A stretch of 64,000 nt of DNA from positions 19,259,753 to 19,323,752 of the forward strand of contig HG738138.1 in the NCBI GenBank assembly GCA_000499405.2, read 5' to 3'. Origin of the DNA: Onchocerca volvulus. Lineage: Eukaryota > Nematoda > Chromadorea > Rhabditida > Onchocercidae. A model generated the notes under the pieces. That model was not told the DNA's origin. It did no database searches and saw only the letters and a list, made by a program, of their open reading frames with translations. The position numbers were made by a program, and so were the translations under genes. This document shows, in pieces, positions 41,105 through 52,447 of this stretch; positions within the stretch are counted from its first letter, which is position 1; every line of letters starts with the position of its first letter.

Positions 41105-43908
41105 ATGATTGTCAGGATCTCAATCATATATTTGTTGACAACATTCAACCGAGCAATTCACGCGCTATTCCCACTTGTCGTCAAATACAATGAAACAGAA
41201 GCTAAGATTCTGTTCAATCTTACTGCCGCAGCCTATTCCACTGATCCAGCGAGGTGTGTCATCAAGTAAGTGCTAAATCTATATAATGTATGTCGTGAAA
41301 GTTTTTTTGTTGGGGATTAGAACTTGGTAAAGATGATTTTGTCTTGTTATGAAGTCTTTGACATGAATAATTTTATTTGCCGCAATTACGGTACACAATG
41401 AACTGATAAATATGGATGATAGTACCGATAATTTGGATTTCTTTTTGATAGTAGGGGAATTATTCTGTGAGTTAATGGTATTGGGAATCGATAAAGTTTG
41501 ATGAAGTTTAAAAAGGGTTGGTCATCGGATTCCGATCAGAGTAAAGGATTGAACGCCTTGACCAATCAGGGTGGAGAATTAAATGCCCTGATCGATCAGA
41601 GCAGAGGACTGAATGAATGAATGAATTCCTTTAGATAAGAAACCTTTTTGTAATGAAGTTGTTTACTCCAAATCACCATAGCAATACACGATTTACAATA
41701 TGTTAATTATAGCATAAAGGTTAAAAGTTTGCATATTCAAGATATTTCTATAATACAAAGACTTTTGATTATTTCATCATATCTATATTCCAAAAAATAT
41801 TTCGGTTTTTCCGACGATGTATAAGAAAAAATTTCCATCTCCTATTCATATATTTGTTCAAAAATTTACTCAAAAAACCATTCATATGTCTTCCATGCTA
41901 TGATGGATCTTAATGGTGGAAAGATAGGATGAAATAAATTTATTAAATCAACAAGGCTATAAAAATCAATGTTTACTTAAAGCATTGAATATTTTTTGAA
42001 TGTTGCCGTACTGACAATTACCGAGACGATCGGCGTATCTTATTAAGCATCATTTTGTATTGCAAACATAAAAGATCTTGACAGTGATAATTAATGACTT
42101 GTTAATTAAAAATATAAACTTCGCAAAAGGAACAGACGTCATTCTTATTGAATAGCTTATATTATAATCAATTTCAAACATTTGCTCGCACTTGTTGATT
42201 AAAAAACTTACCACAGCACATTACCGAAATGGCAGAAATGGTTGGTGCATGGCATAGTGAACACGAATTGCGATGCATTTCAAAATTCCTGTTCATCATA
42301 TATAATACGATCAGATGTCATTAAAGAGATTATAGTCGTCTTTCGAGGTACGACGACAGTCAAACAATTAATTATGGAAGGATGGCAATCAATGAGATCC
42401 AACTTCAATTTTTTCGGCATTGGATCGGTAATATTCTCTTAAATTTAGTTTTTAAAAATTTGAATGACTTCTTTAACATTTTTTCATTTACTAATTAGTC
42501 AGAGAAAATTACGATTCTAGCCAACCTTTGCAATCTTAAATCCAAAATCTAAATTGTTCTGATTCCAGCTGTATATCATCGTAGATAGCGGTCCAATTCT
42601 CACTATACTGTTCACAATAAATGATTTCCTAAGGTTAATCGATATTTTTCACAAGCGCTTGACACATTCTGGCCAAATATAGAACGACTTCTTAAGGATT
42701 CTGTATTCAACTCATATGGAGTTACTTTCACTGGTCATTCTCTCGGTAAGTTAGCATTTTTATGAAATACCCAGAAAAAATAAGCAAATTCTCAAGTCAC
42801 TCCCTTAAAATACCATTAAATCTATTCATACTCTATCGATCGAATTTCAATAATTTCAGAGTTATTAATGGACCATCTAGTAAGGTCCTTAAGATCGACA
42901 AATAACAATTCATGAAGGTCTATAATAATTATGTACAATTGTAAATTTTCGATGCACATAAGAAAACAATAGTAATTAACAGACATAATTCAGTAGACTC
43001 AACAATCAAATAAAGTAAAATAAAACAATGTAGTGCAGGAGGGGCAGTAGCATCACTGGCAGCAACTCGTACTGTAATCCAAAATTTGCGTACCGGCGAT
43101 AAAATCAAACTTGTTTCTTTTGGCCAACCGCGAACTGGAGACTATCAATTTGCGATGTTCCACAATGCTCATATTCCATTCAGGTGACTACTTCGAGATG
43201 GAAGAATCTTTGAGCTCGGAATAGACTTCTAAGTAAATCATAGTTAGGATAATGATGCTAACATGATTTATTTAAAATTTTTGAACTTAGAATTAAAGAT
43301 ATTTCCATTTTCTGAATTAGCAAGGAATGAATTGTTAAGACTTAGATGATTTCATTGAAAAAAACTGAGATGAGAAGTACTTTGAGAAGAAGATGTACTT
43401 GCAATGATGCTTCACTTTGTATTTCATCTGTTTACATCGTACTGTATCAAAATTTGTGAGCCAAATATTCTGGAATATGCAAGCAATATTACCTAAACAG
43501 AAGCAATTTTTCAGTTTTCGATTAGTTCATCACTTAGATTTGGTACCGCATTTACCGCCATGTAAAAAGAATAAAAGTTATTCGAATGCAAAAAACGATA
43601 AAAGCACACCCTGTTTAACTGGAAATAATGGCTCTCCGTATCATCATGGAACTGAAATTTGGTATGCTTTCTCTTCGAAATTTTTTCAAAAGTTAAATTT
43701 TTGCAATGTTTTAAATTTCTACTATCTCTTCAGGTATCCATATGGAATGAATAAAGGTGCAAAGTACTACGAATGTTTAGGTAAACCGAGGAGTGAAGAT
43801 TTCAGTTGTAGTGATGGTTTATCATTTAACCTCAGCCATTACAAGATTTATATCAGGGATCACCGGCACTATTTCAATGTCGATGTTAGTGTTTTAATTC
43901 ATGGATAA
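41105..43908 (+). CDS. Secreted class 3 (fungal-type) lipase
   Basis: Lipase_3 proteins are alpha/beta-hydrolases that cleave acylglycerols. Exons 41105-41265, 42217-42427, 42634-42745, 43039-43183, 43515-43661 and 43734-43908 join in frame to give 316 residues. Residues 1 to about 20 (basic start, then ISIIYLLTTF, ending near HA) look like a signal peptide, so secretion is likely. VVFRGTTTVKQ matches the conserved strand and oxyanion region. The nucleophile elbow GHSLGG is split by intron 3, with Ser about 160. The acid is Asp about 218 in LDLVPHLPP and the His is about 302 in RDHRHYFN. The catalytic triad is therefore complete. Several cysteines in the C-terminal half fit an extracellular protein. 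This is the type greatly expanded in nematodes. The substrate is unknown. Confidence 0.95.
41534..41623 (+). repeat. Three 30-bp tandem repeats in lipase intron 1
   Basis: Three diverged copies of a 30-bp unit (41534-41563, 41564-41593, 41594-41623), each starting GATCAGAG or AATCAGGG. The period is a multiple of three and all copies stay open in one frame, reading about DQSKGLNALT per unit until a TGA in the third. Copies differ at several bases. Confidence 0.8.
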
Positions 43909-45780
43909 TTTGCTTAAGAAAGATGTGTTTTTATTTACATTTTTTGATTCCTTATGGAAAACAATTCCCATTTTTCTCTTTATAAATTATAAATGAACTC
44001 GTTGTTCGTGCAAGTCTAGATTAAATCAAACTATGCTTCTAATGTTTTAAAAGTAGAAACATCACTTAGTATAATCTTTGTCACTGATTATTCGAAGACT
44101 TCATCGATATGAAACTGAGGACTTTCGCTAATTTTGCCTTAGCTGCTTGATATTCTAATAATGTTTCATATCTATTTAATCATAATTCAATGAAAAAAAA
44201 TTCATTATAGTTGTCCAGTTATGGTAAGCGTGGATGTACACATGCAATAAATACATCGTTATCAACCGCGTCAACATCTGCACCTGAGGCAATGAACCTA
44301 TTCCAGATGATTAAACTGCGCATCAACAATGCCATAAACTTTTTCAAAAAAGACCATAAATAAAATGTTCAAAGTATGGAATGTTGTGATTGAAATAAGT
44401 TTTACATATATTTTGTTACAATTTCACTTTAATTCTTAAATTTTCTTCAGTTTAACTCTTAAATTTTTCTCGGGATTGTTTGATTTCTAAACATTCCATA
44501 AATTTTTATTTTTTGTCCAGTTTTGAATTATGCAATGAAATTACTGAAATTTTGTTTGTCATATAAGATCATTACAATAAGAATTGTTTTCAATTCTACC
44601 ATTTCTAAAATGAGAAATTACCATTTTTTAATTTCAATATAACAATAAAAAAGTGAATTGGAAGTTGTAAGGAACAAGGTTTAGCTTGATAATGTATCTG
44701 TTTTAAAGCAGAAAATTGAAATCCGTAGACTCGGGGCAATATGGAGATTATGCAAATAAATCTTGGTTAGGAAAAAATAAAAGTGCGTTGATTTACTTTA
44801 GCGCTTTCATACAGAAGAAGAGATTCACATTTTTTTAAATTGTGACAGAAAATACCAAATTCTGCAGAAAATTTAACTAAAAATTTCCAGCTGAATATTT
44901 TAAAATTCTTAGCTTATATCTTATTAGATATTTATATTGTATTATGATTTGCATTTGCAATTGTTTTTTAAACATCGGATCATTGATTCAGTGTATTGTT
45001 TTGAGCAGTATTAAGCAATGATAACGTTATATATTTATCAGCATATTACAAACACAAAACGCAAGCTCAAATCATAATACAATGTAAGTATATAACATGC
45101 AATTTGATGATAAAATTTGAATAGTATGGTTCAAATAAAATGTTCCAACAAAAAATTTTTGCTTAATTAGTTCGAAATCCAAATCTCAAATTTTTAGAAG
45201 TTTCGATAATTTTTGATCATCAAATCGAAAACTATTCGTCGCATCAGATTTTAATGTCCAGTTTTTTAATTAATAGCTCATTTCAGATCCAGAATCGTTT
45301 TTTGTTTTAGGCTGTTTTGAAAATCTGTTGAAATTCAAATTTTTGCCTACAAGCTTATTTTCCATATGATATTTCATTATGAATTTATATTTTCAGCGCA
45401 AAACACAGATGCAAGATATGAGGTGAGGAATTATTTCTAAGGAACATAGCTTTTTGATGACCTTTGAACCTCCCGACTTCTTAAATTGATTAAAAAAGAT
45501 CCGCAATCTCAGTTATTATTTTCATGTAACTATATTTGAAATCATAATATCCTGTTTCGTTTATAGAACTTCTACATTCATTTTTAACAAAGCAATAGCT
45601 ATTCTGATATTTGGGAATCGCCAAATTAATGTATTCAGCGGATAGTTCAGAAATCTTTCAACTTTTTTTGAAATCACTTCACAATATAGTTTCCTGCATA
45701 TTCATAGAAGCAAAGAAATCTCAGTATCACATGAATTATGATATTCCGTTGTAATACAGCCATCTAAAAAATTTATAATT
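43909..45780. other. Intergenic region with one ankyrin-like fragment
   Basis: AT-rich DNA follows the lipase stop, with an AATAAA at about 44247 that could serve it. Apart from the ankyrin-like fragment on the minus strand near 44219-44354, I see no coding signal. Confidence 0.5.
44219..44354 (-). pseudogene. Possible ankyrin-repeat relic
   Basis: On the minus strand an open stretch of about 45 codons ends in TAA at about 44219. It reads LIIWNRFIASGADVDAVDND and then VFIACVHPRLP. This resembles one ankyrin repeat (consensus near LIxxGADVNAxDNDGxTPLHxA) with the TPLH part lost. No second repeat or neighbouring exon was found, so it is either a decayed gene piece or chance. It is shorter than 60 codons. 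Confidence 0.35.
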
Positions 45781-48700
45781 AACTCGCTGGATCGGTCACA
45801 CTTTCTATATGAATAAAAACATCAATGTTGTTTGCTCAAAATCTTAAACCTCCGAAAGTTCTTAAACACGCACCTTATCTATATTAATTCAAAATCTTGG
45901 ATATCGAAAAGTTCTTATCTATCGCTTTGAAATTTTGATACGACTTTGTATTCGAATACGCGCATGCTTATTCTAGTGTTAAGAAAAAAACTGATACCTT
46001 GTAATTTGTTTGTAGTTTGGTTGGATTGAAGACTGATTCTTGCTATTGTGATTAGGCTAGATCAGCAGTAAGTGTGAAGAGATTTTTTGTGTCATGTGTG
46101 ACAGAGATGAATGCTGTTGAGGAAAGTTTTATTGATTGATGAAGAGCATTTCTTCGTAACAAACAATTATCAGAGAAGATCCAGGCAAATTAATCACTGA
46201 GTTATTCTTTCCTATATCAATAATAGAGAAGAATACTATTCAAGTGAATTGTCCGATTATTCCTATTGTTGTGTTGCTTTGAAATGTCGAACTAGAACTC
46301 TCGGAACTCCGAACTGTTGCTGTTGCTGCTTCGATCTTTGTCGTTTATCTGTGAATTTGAGCGTTTTGGTGGCAAACATGTCTGTCGTCCCTTTGAAACT
46401 ATGTCGCGCCACTTGACCTTTAGTATTTCTTGTTTACAATTATTGCCAATTTTATTTTTTTTAACATCTTTCAGTTTTCGTCCACATCTACTATGTTTCA
46501 TTTCTCAATACTTGTGGATATTTAATATTTTTTGTTGTTCCATTGTCTGTGTAAATATAGTGATTGTCTGGTTTTTGACTCTAGAACACGCAACATATAA
46601 TTGTCCATGTGAGAAGCAATACGTCTCTAGATCTGAACTGCACAATTCTAAAGATTGACCCTGAGCTTTGTTGATGGTGAATAAAAATGCCAATCAAATT
46701 GGGAATTGCAACTCTTAAACTGAAATGACATATCCATTGGAATCATAGGAATGCGAGGAATAAGGAATGTTCACCTTTGAAAGGTCCTGTCAAGATTGTT
46801 GCCTCTACGAAATTGCTCATTAATTTTCTTACTGCAAGTCGCGTGCCGTTGCAAAGTTTTAGCTGGTTGATGTTTCGCAACATGATAACTGGCAAATTTT
46901 CTGCCGATTTTCTATTGCAGTGCGTGCGTGGTATCCTTAACAGATCGAGTGAATTCAAATATTCTATTGGATAATTAGCCGTTTCATCTGTTTCTACAAC
47001 GGTGTCGCTGGACTTGTATAAGACTGCCTCGCTTTGAATGTTGGACTGAATAATATTTTTAAATATGTAGACGTCCTTGCTCTTGGTCGCAAGAATAGCT
47101 CGTTCAATCAGGCAATCGTGATTCTTATAATTGATTTGAATATTGGGAAATATTTTTCAACCAACTCTTCTTTTGAAGTTACTAAACTGCAGAAGTTATG
47201 AGGCAATGAAATACGTCCTATGGTCAGATCAGCCAGCACCTTTCCGTTCCCAATTTCCAGCAATTGATGTGAGAATAATCCAGCTGATCGATCGTTTTGT
47301 AATCAATTTTAACATCTTTACGTGACACCGTAAAGTATTTCAGGCAAGCATTTATTTCGTCCGCTGGTGTCGATCGAGGAATTACAGGTAATGTTTGCCT
47401 GAAATCTCCTGCAAGCAATATATGCAAATCTTGCAATGATCGATTTGTGCGTCATTGTACATTCATCCCGAACAATAAGTTTGCATTTTGCAATACTTTC
47501 CCATTCTGGATGTTTTGAAAATGTTGCATGTGGGAGTTCCAATGAATTGCATGCTCAATGGCAATTTCAAAGCGGAATGAGCTGTTCTTCCACCTGGTAG
47601 CAAGGTTGCAGCTATTCCAGACGATTTAAGAGCTAAAGCTATGTCCTTCTGAGATCGAATTGTTGCCAAAATCAATTTAATTAGGAACATTTTACCAGTT
47701 CCTCCTCGCGCATCTAAAAAGAAGATTTTTCCAACTCCCTTACTGACAATTTGCGTTATTTGATCGTAAATGCCTTTTTGCTCAAACGTTAGCTTAGGAA
47801 TATTTGATTGCACATATGACAAAAGATCGGTCGTGTTGTAGTTTTGTTCGTGACGCAATTCGACATCGAGCGAAGCAGTAGTAGATCGATTCAGTGATAG
47901 CATTCCCAATTGATTGAGAACTTTGTTCGCGATTTGTAAGCACAAGTTATAGATTAGATAAATAAAAATAAACAAATAAAGGTATAATATGGATAAAATT
48001 GGAAAAAAAAGAATTAGGATCAATTATATTAAACTATAAATTGCCAATGCTTCTTAAATGTTGATGGATTTGAATATTTAATCTATGGAAAAATTAAGAA
48101 AGTTGTGAGTTAATATTTCAACATTAAATTTACATCATATTAAGTTACATCAAAATTAAGTCGGAGAAGATTAACTGAGCAAAAAGATTGATCCTAAGAA
48201 ATATTTAGAATTAATGTAATAAAATTTCTTTAGATTGAATTAATGCCTTTTTTCAAACAAACTAAGCTAACTTTTATTTAAAAAGAAGACTTCAATTTCA
48301 AATTTTAATAGGTATTTAAAATTCCTTTTCCAGATTTTTGCAAGTGCAAAAATTTTTATATTTATATCCATATCGGAAAGCATTTTAATTCTTTTTATCA
48401 TTTTTTTCCTTCTTACCTTGGATAAATCAACGTAATGTAATAAGCATAGCAACAGAGAGAGAGAGGTGGGAGGTAGAAGGAGAATGGGAGAAAAAAAGAA
48501 AGCGGATTATCATTATTATTATTACTTATTATTATTTATTAATTATTATTAGAGAAATGGGAGGAAGAAGGAGAATGAGAGAAAAAAAGGAAGGCGGAAT
48601 CAATAAACTCCGTGAAAGGGTCTCACGTACTTTTAGTTGTCACGCACCCAACACGTGAAAAAAGCAAGTGCGTCTATATAAGAGCACGCGCCTATTCGAG

Positions 48701-48840
48701 TGCAAAGTTGCGTCAAAATTTGAAAAAAATCGGTGGAGAACTTGAGGAGTCCATTGCGAAGTAACAAGTAGCATTTACATTTTTATCTATATAGACTAGC
48801 TGGACCCGAACACGCGGAGTGTGCCGATCCAGCTAGTCTA
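45781..48840 (-). mobile_element. Helitron-like element with inverted TCTATAT ends and a PIF1 relic
   Basis: The left end at 45804 reads TCTATATGAATAAAAAC. The right end, read on the minus strand from 48795, is TCTATATAGATAAAAATG. Further in, both ends carry matching blocks in opposite orientation: left about 45920-45965, right about 48690-48735, sharing TTT(G/C)AAATTTTGA and a core near TTCGAATA(C/G)GCGC. The inverted ends thus span roughly 170 bp with many differences. Just outside, 45783-45802 is an inverted copy of the right half of the hairpin block at 48796-48836. The cargo is a broken PIF1 helicase running minus-strand. TC starts, CTAG ends and PIF1 are Helitron traits; matching inverted 5'-type ends at both sides are not typical. 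Confidence 0.8.
46505..47970 (-). pseudogene. Helitron-type PIF1 DNA helicase, frameshifted
   Basis: Fragments in order on the minus strand: FEQKGIYDQI and LDARGGTGKMFLIK (Walker A, last T changed to M) near 47670-47800; KCKLIVRDECTMTHK (Walker B) near 47440-47490; ILLAGDFRQTLPVIPR near 47360-47410; LPHNFCSLVTSKEEL near 47150-47210; IPRTHCNRKSAENLP near 46890-46940; NGTRLAVRKL near 46815-46850; and [20 protein letters not shown] with [15 protein letters not shown] near 46560-46675. These are in several reading frames, with shifts near 47500, 47430, 47250 and 46750, so no intact protein can be made. No Rep (HUH) or zinc-finger part was found upstream; 47970-48450 is AT-rich non-coding. In an intact element the helicase would act in rolling-circle transposition. 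Confidence 0.93.
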
Positions 48841-48879
48841 TGAGGGCCGGCCACGCTTCGCTTGTCCCGCTCCAGCTAA
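48786..48879 (+). mobile_element. Two abutting Helitron-style termini with GC-rich hairpins
   Basis: 48786-48836 begins TCTATATA and ends CTAG followed by T. 48837-48879 begins TCTAT and ends CTAA followed by T. Both carry a GC-rich stem region (ACACGCGGAGTGT; CCACGCTTCGCTTG) a few bases before the end, as Helitron 3' termini do. TAGACTAGCTGGA (48792-48804) and TCCAGCTAGTCTA (48828-48840) form a perfect 13-bp inverted repeat around the first hairpin. Confidence 0.75.
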
Positions 48880-49656
48880 TCTATATAAATAGAAATGTCA
48901 ATATTCGTTTGTTCAAAAATCTTAAATCTCCGAAAGTTCTTAAACATGCGCCTTATTTATATTAATTCAAAATCTCAGATGCCGGAAAGTCCTAAACTAT
49001 TGTTTTGAAATTTTGACACAACGTTGCATTTGAATACGCGCATGTTTTTAAATATTTATTATCAGTTATTATTGTTATTCTTCATTATTATTTATTTATT
49101 ATTATTTATCACTATTTATCATTATTTATTATTATCTATTATTATTTAATACTATTTATTATTATTCATTACTATTTATTGTTATTTATTACTACTTATC
49201 ATTTATTGTTACGAACAAGTGAAAATACTATTATTATTTATTATTGCTTGCTATTATTTATCATTATTTATTATCATTCATTATTATTTATTATTTTTCA
49301 ACACTATTTACTATTATTTAATTACTAATTGTTAATTATTATTAGATAAATGGGAGGAAGAAGGAGAATGATAGAAAAAAAAGGAAGGCGGATTATTATT
49401 ATTAGGGATATGGGAGGAAGAAGGAGAATAAGAGAAAAAGAGGTAGGCGAAGTCAATAAGCTCCGCCCCCTCACCTACTTTTAATTGTCACGGACGTGAC
49501 ACGTGAAAAAAAGTAGGTATGTTCATATAGGAGCACGCGCCTATTCGAATGCAAGGTTGTGTCAAAATTTGAAAAGGACCGGTAAGAAATTGCAGAGATC
49601 ATTGAGAAGTAACAAGTAGCATTAACACGTAGCATTTACATTTTCATTTATGTAGA
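48880..49656. mobile_element. Empty 0.78 kb element with the same inverted ends
   Basis: It starts TCTATATAAATAG at 48880 and, read on the minus strand from 49656, TCTACATAAATGAAAATG. Internal inverted blocks (about 49005-49048 and 49525-49570) match those of the neighbouring PIF1 unit. The middle (about 49050-49330) is ATTATT microsatellite with no coding capacity. It looks like a non-autonomous relative of the unit to its left. Confidence 0.78.
49050..49340. repeat. ATT/TTTATT-rich low-complexity tract
   Basis: This is an imperfect array of ATTATT, ATTTATT and CATTATT words that forms the core of the empty element. A shorter similar tract lies at 48507-48552. Confidence 0.85.
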
Positions 49657-52447
49657 TCTAAATTACTGCTTTCATATTCGAGAGATCAAACGCGCCGAAT
49701 GATCAGTGATGTTTGTTAGCGGTTTCGCAAGGAATGTCTCCTGTCTCTTAACTAAGATTAGCAACAGCATGTCGGATGCGGATGCATCAGTCATCCAGAA
49801 GAGATTTTTCTAACGTCAACTGTCAAACTATTTCACAGACAATTTAAGATATGTATTCTGAACTCTTGGCAATCAAGATTTTACCTGCTACAAGTTGATA
49901 ATATATGGCATGTTTTAACAGTTTTATTATGCCTTCTCAAATATATTGTTTATGCCAATTATGATGTTTCCAATTTTGAGCGGAAATAATCGTTGATTTG
50001 AAATCTTAATTTTTGTAATTTAGCTTCTCTTCTTTGAGGACACATAACAAGATTTTTTTTTTGATTTCAAAAAATATAATAGATGGTTGACAACCGCGAT
50101 TTATTTCAACTCGTCAGTAAAAAAGTTCTTTTTATGATTTACAAGATTATTAGACGATCTGATACAATTCATAAGATATGTGAAATTCAAAATGTAAATA
50201 AAGTGTAACATATGAAATCAGTTGCTATGACTTGTTTGATTTTAATGTTTCTTCAGTAATATTAAACATTTCTATATATCATGGCAACAATTCCTGAGAA
50301 ACAAATCAGCAGCGAATAATTCTTAAAGTGTCGTGCTGATAACTATTAGCATATAATCAGTCGCAGGAATTTGAAATTAAAATAAATCAATAATTTTAAA
50401 AAGATATAAAAAAATGATGCTGCTAACAATATGACAGTAAATTAGCTAGAGAAAAAAATGCTACAGAATGAATGAATTGGAATTTGACAAAATCGACAAG
50501 GAATAACCGATCAGTGAACAGATCGAACAACCGATCAATGAACAGATCGATTCTCGGCACTTTGCTGAGGCGAGCGATGAACTCCAAACTGTATGTATCT
50601 TTTGCGGGAAGCAGTTGATATTTATTATCAAAGATGAATAATCCGAAAAAGTATGAAAAGAAGCTAGAGAGGTTGTTAGTGCAGGGAATCGAAGATGAGA
50701 CTGCAGTGGTCGTGCTGCAGTAGTCGTGCTGCAATAGTCGTGCTGCAACTTGATCTCTCAAAAGACGGGGTGGAGGATGATGTGAGGTGAAGGATGAAGG
50801 GAAGGGAGTGTGGCATGATGCCGGATAAAAGATGTGCAAATTCTTCTTTGATTGAGCTGTTGCGCTGTTTCACAGCTTCTTTATTGCTTGAGTTCAAGCG
50901 ATTTCTCTTGCACGTTCCAATCGAATTGTTTTTGTTTTTCCAAAACTTCTCATCACTGGATTGCGTGTAAATACCCGAGACGGAACCTGCGATTTTCGCT
51001 ACATTTGCTGAGACTATTATTATCGTCGTTAGAAATTGAAGCAATTGTTTTTTGCATTAATTCAATTGTGATTGGAATGTTCTAAATCTAAAACATCGTT
51101 TACAACCAAACTTAACTTCAACATGTGTCGAGAATTTTTGAGAATTTTGTTAAAATATCCCTCCCAAATCATCGCACATACTTTTGTCCATCTAATTTTT
51201 ACTTAAACTACTTTTAGTGATAAAGAAAGTGTATTTCGTGCCATCCAACTTCTCGACTATATCACCGACATCTGTGATTTGAAATTTCTTTTCTGTTCGA
51301 AATTATGATAATCAAACTTGATAAATAACAAGATATTCATTGAACAGTAAGCTAAAATTTTCAATTCCAGTAGCTTGTGTTCAGTACTGTGAAACAGCAA
51401 ACAAATAAAAGTCAGAAAGTTAGCAGAAGCAAAAAGTAAATAAATGAGATCAGTGATCGATTGGTGGTACATTTACTGTTGTTTCTCGATACTTTCTCGA
51501 TATTTGATATCCAACTTTGTTTCTGACTTTCTTACATATTTTTATGGCAAAAAGTGTTTTTCTTTCGTTATCTTGAGATAATATGATAAAATGTAATCAG
51601 GGAAGCGCAGAAGAATATAGGATGCAAGGCTTTATTTCTATTCAAACAATAGCTTATTGCAAACAAGCAAATTGCACCGTTGACTCTTTTTTCAAACTTG
51701 ACAAGAAAGAAAAGGAAGCATACTTGGGCTTTCAGAATGGAAATTTTTGAAATTGTGTGCTTTAATCAAACTATTGCAGTCTATAACAAGAATTTATAAA
51801 AAAAACAAGATATGAATGATATTTTCACATCTTTTGTGACTTGAAATTCAGTAACTCCATAATCAAATTATATATATTGTAAAATAAAAGTCTTTCGTGT
51901 ATGCATATAGTTTATCTCCTTAATAGAACACATCAGCAGTGTTCAAATGATTTTCAGGCTTAATTTGATCGTTTCTCTAAGACTCTTTTAAAGCCTTTCT
52001 CTGAATATATCTGCACTTGCGTTGGGCAAACAATTCCGCTCCAACAGTTTTAAATAACGAATTTTTTATTGATCGATATTTTTTTGAAATTTCACTAGAT
52101 TAGCAATTAACTGCTGAAAAAATTTCATAAAAATGCCTTCAAAGCAACAATTTCGAACCCCGAATTTAGTTTCAAGGCAAATATGGTTTATTTGGTTAAG
52201 ATCATTTTTCCCAAAGCCAAGCATAATAACGTACCTTTAGTTTTTTTAAAAACTATTTCAACTTGATATTCACAATCTATTAATCTTTATACTGAAATGC
52301 TTATCATATTTAGATTACTTATCAAGTTCGAATGGTTGCCTTCTTACGATACTTTTCTAACATATATTTTTTTTAAATTTTTTAGACCAGTCTTACGAAA
52401 TCTACCATATACCATTTATTTTAATTTGTTATAACAATTATTATAGA
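49657..52447. other. Intergenic region after the transposon cluster
   Basis: No supported gene. At 50700-50750 there are three copies of a 15-bp unit containing GTCGTGCTGCA. Long minus-strand frames between 50423 and 51044 overlap this repeat in two different frames and have no motif, so they are not called as genes. Confidence 0.5.
50703..50747. repeat. 15-bp tandem repeat, three copies
   Basis: Units of the form (A/G)(T)(A/G)GTCGTGCTGCA recur three times with one- or two-base differences. The GC content stands out against the AT-rich surroundings. Confidence 0.75.

Larger units (their letters stand above)
48464..49452. repeat. Purine-rich repeat blocks (about 40 bp, four copies) around ATT-rich DNA
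   Basis: A block with the core GGGAGGAAGAAGGAGAAT plus GAGA and A-runs and GG(A/C)GGA recurs near 48464-48507, 48556-48600, 49347-49392 and 49405-49452. Each lies beside ATT/TTA triplet-rich DNA. The first two belong to the right arm of the PIF1 unit and the last two to the right arm of the empty unit, so the duplication took place within the element family. Confidence 0.75.

Noticed and set aside
46317..46974. Plus-strand frames over the PIF1 region
   Set aside because: They are antisense shadows of the helicase relic, which is clearly coded on the minus strand.
50423..51044. Three overlapping minus-strand frames of 95-138 codons
   Set aside because: They overlap one another in different frames, run through a 15-bp tandem repeat and show no domain, signal or splice chain.
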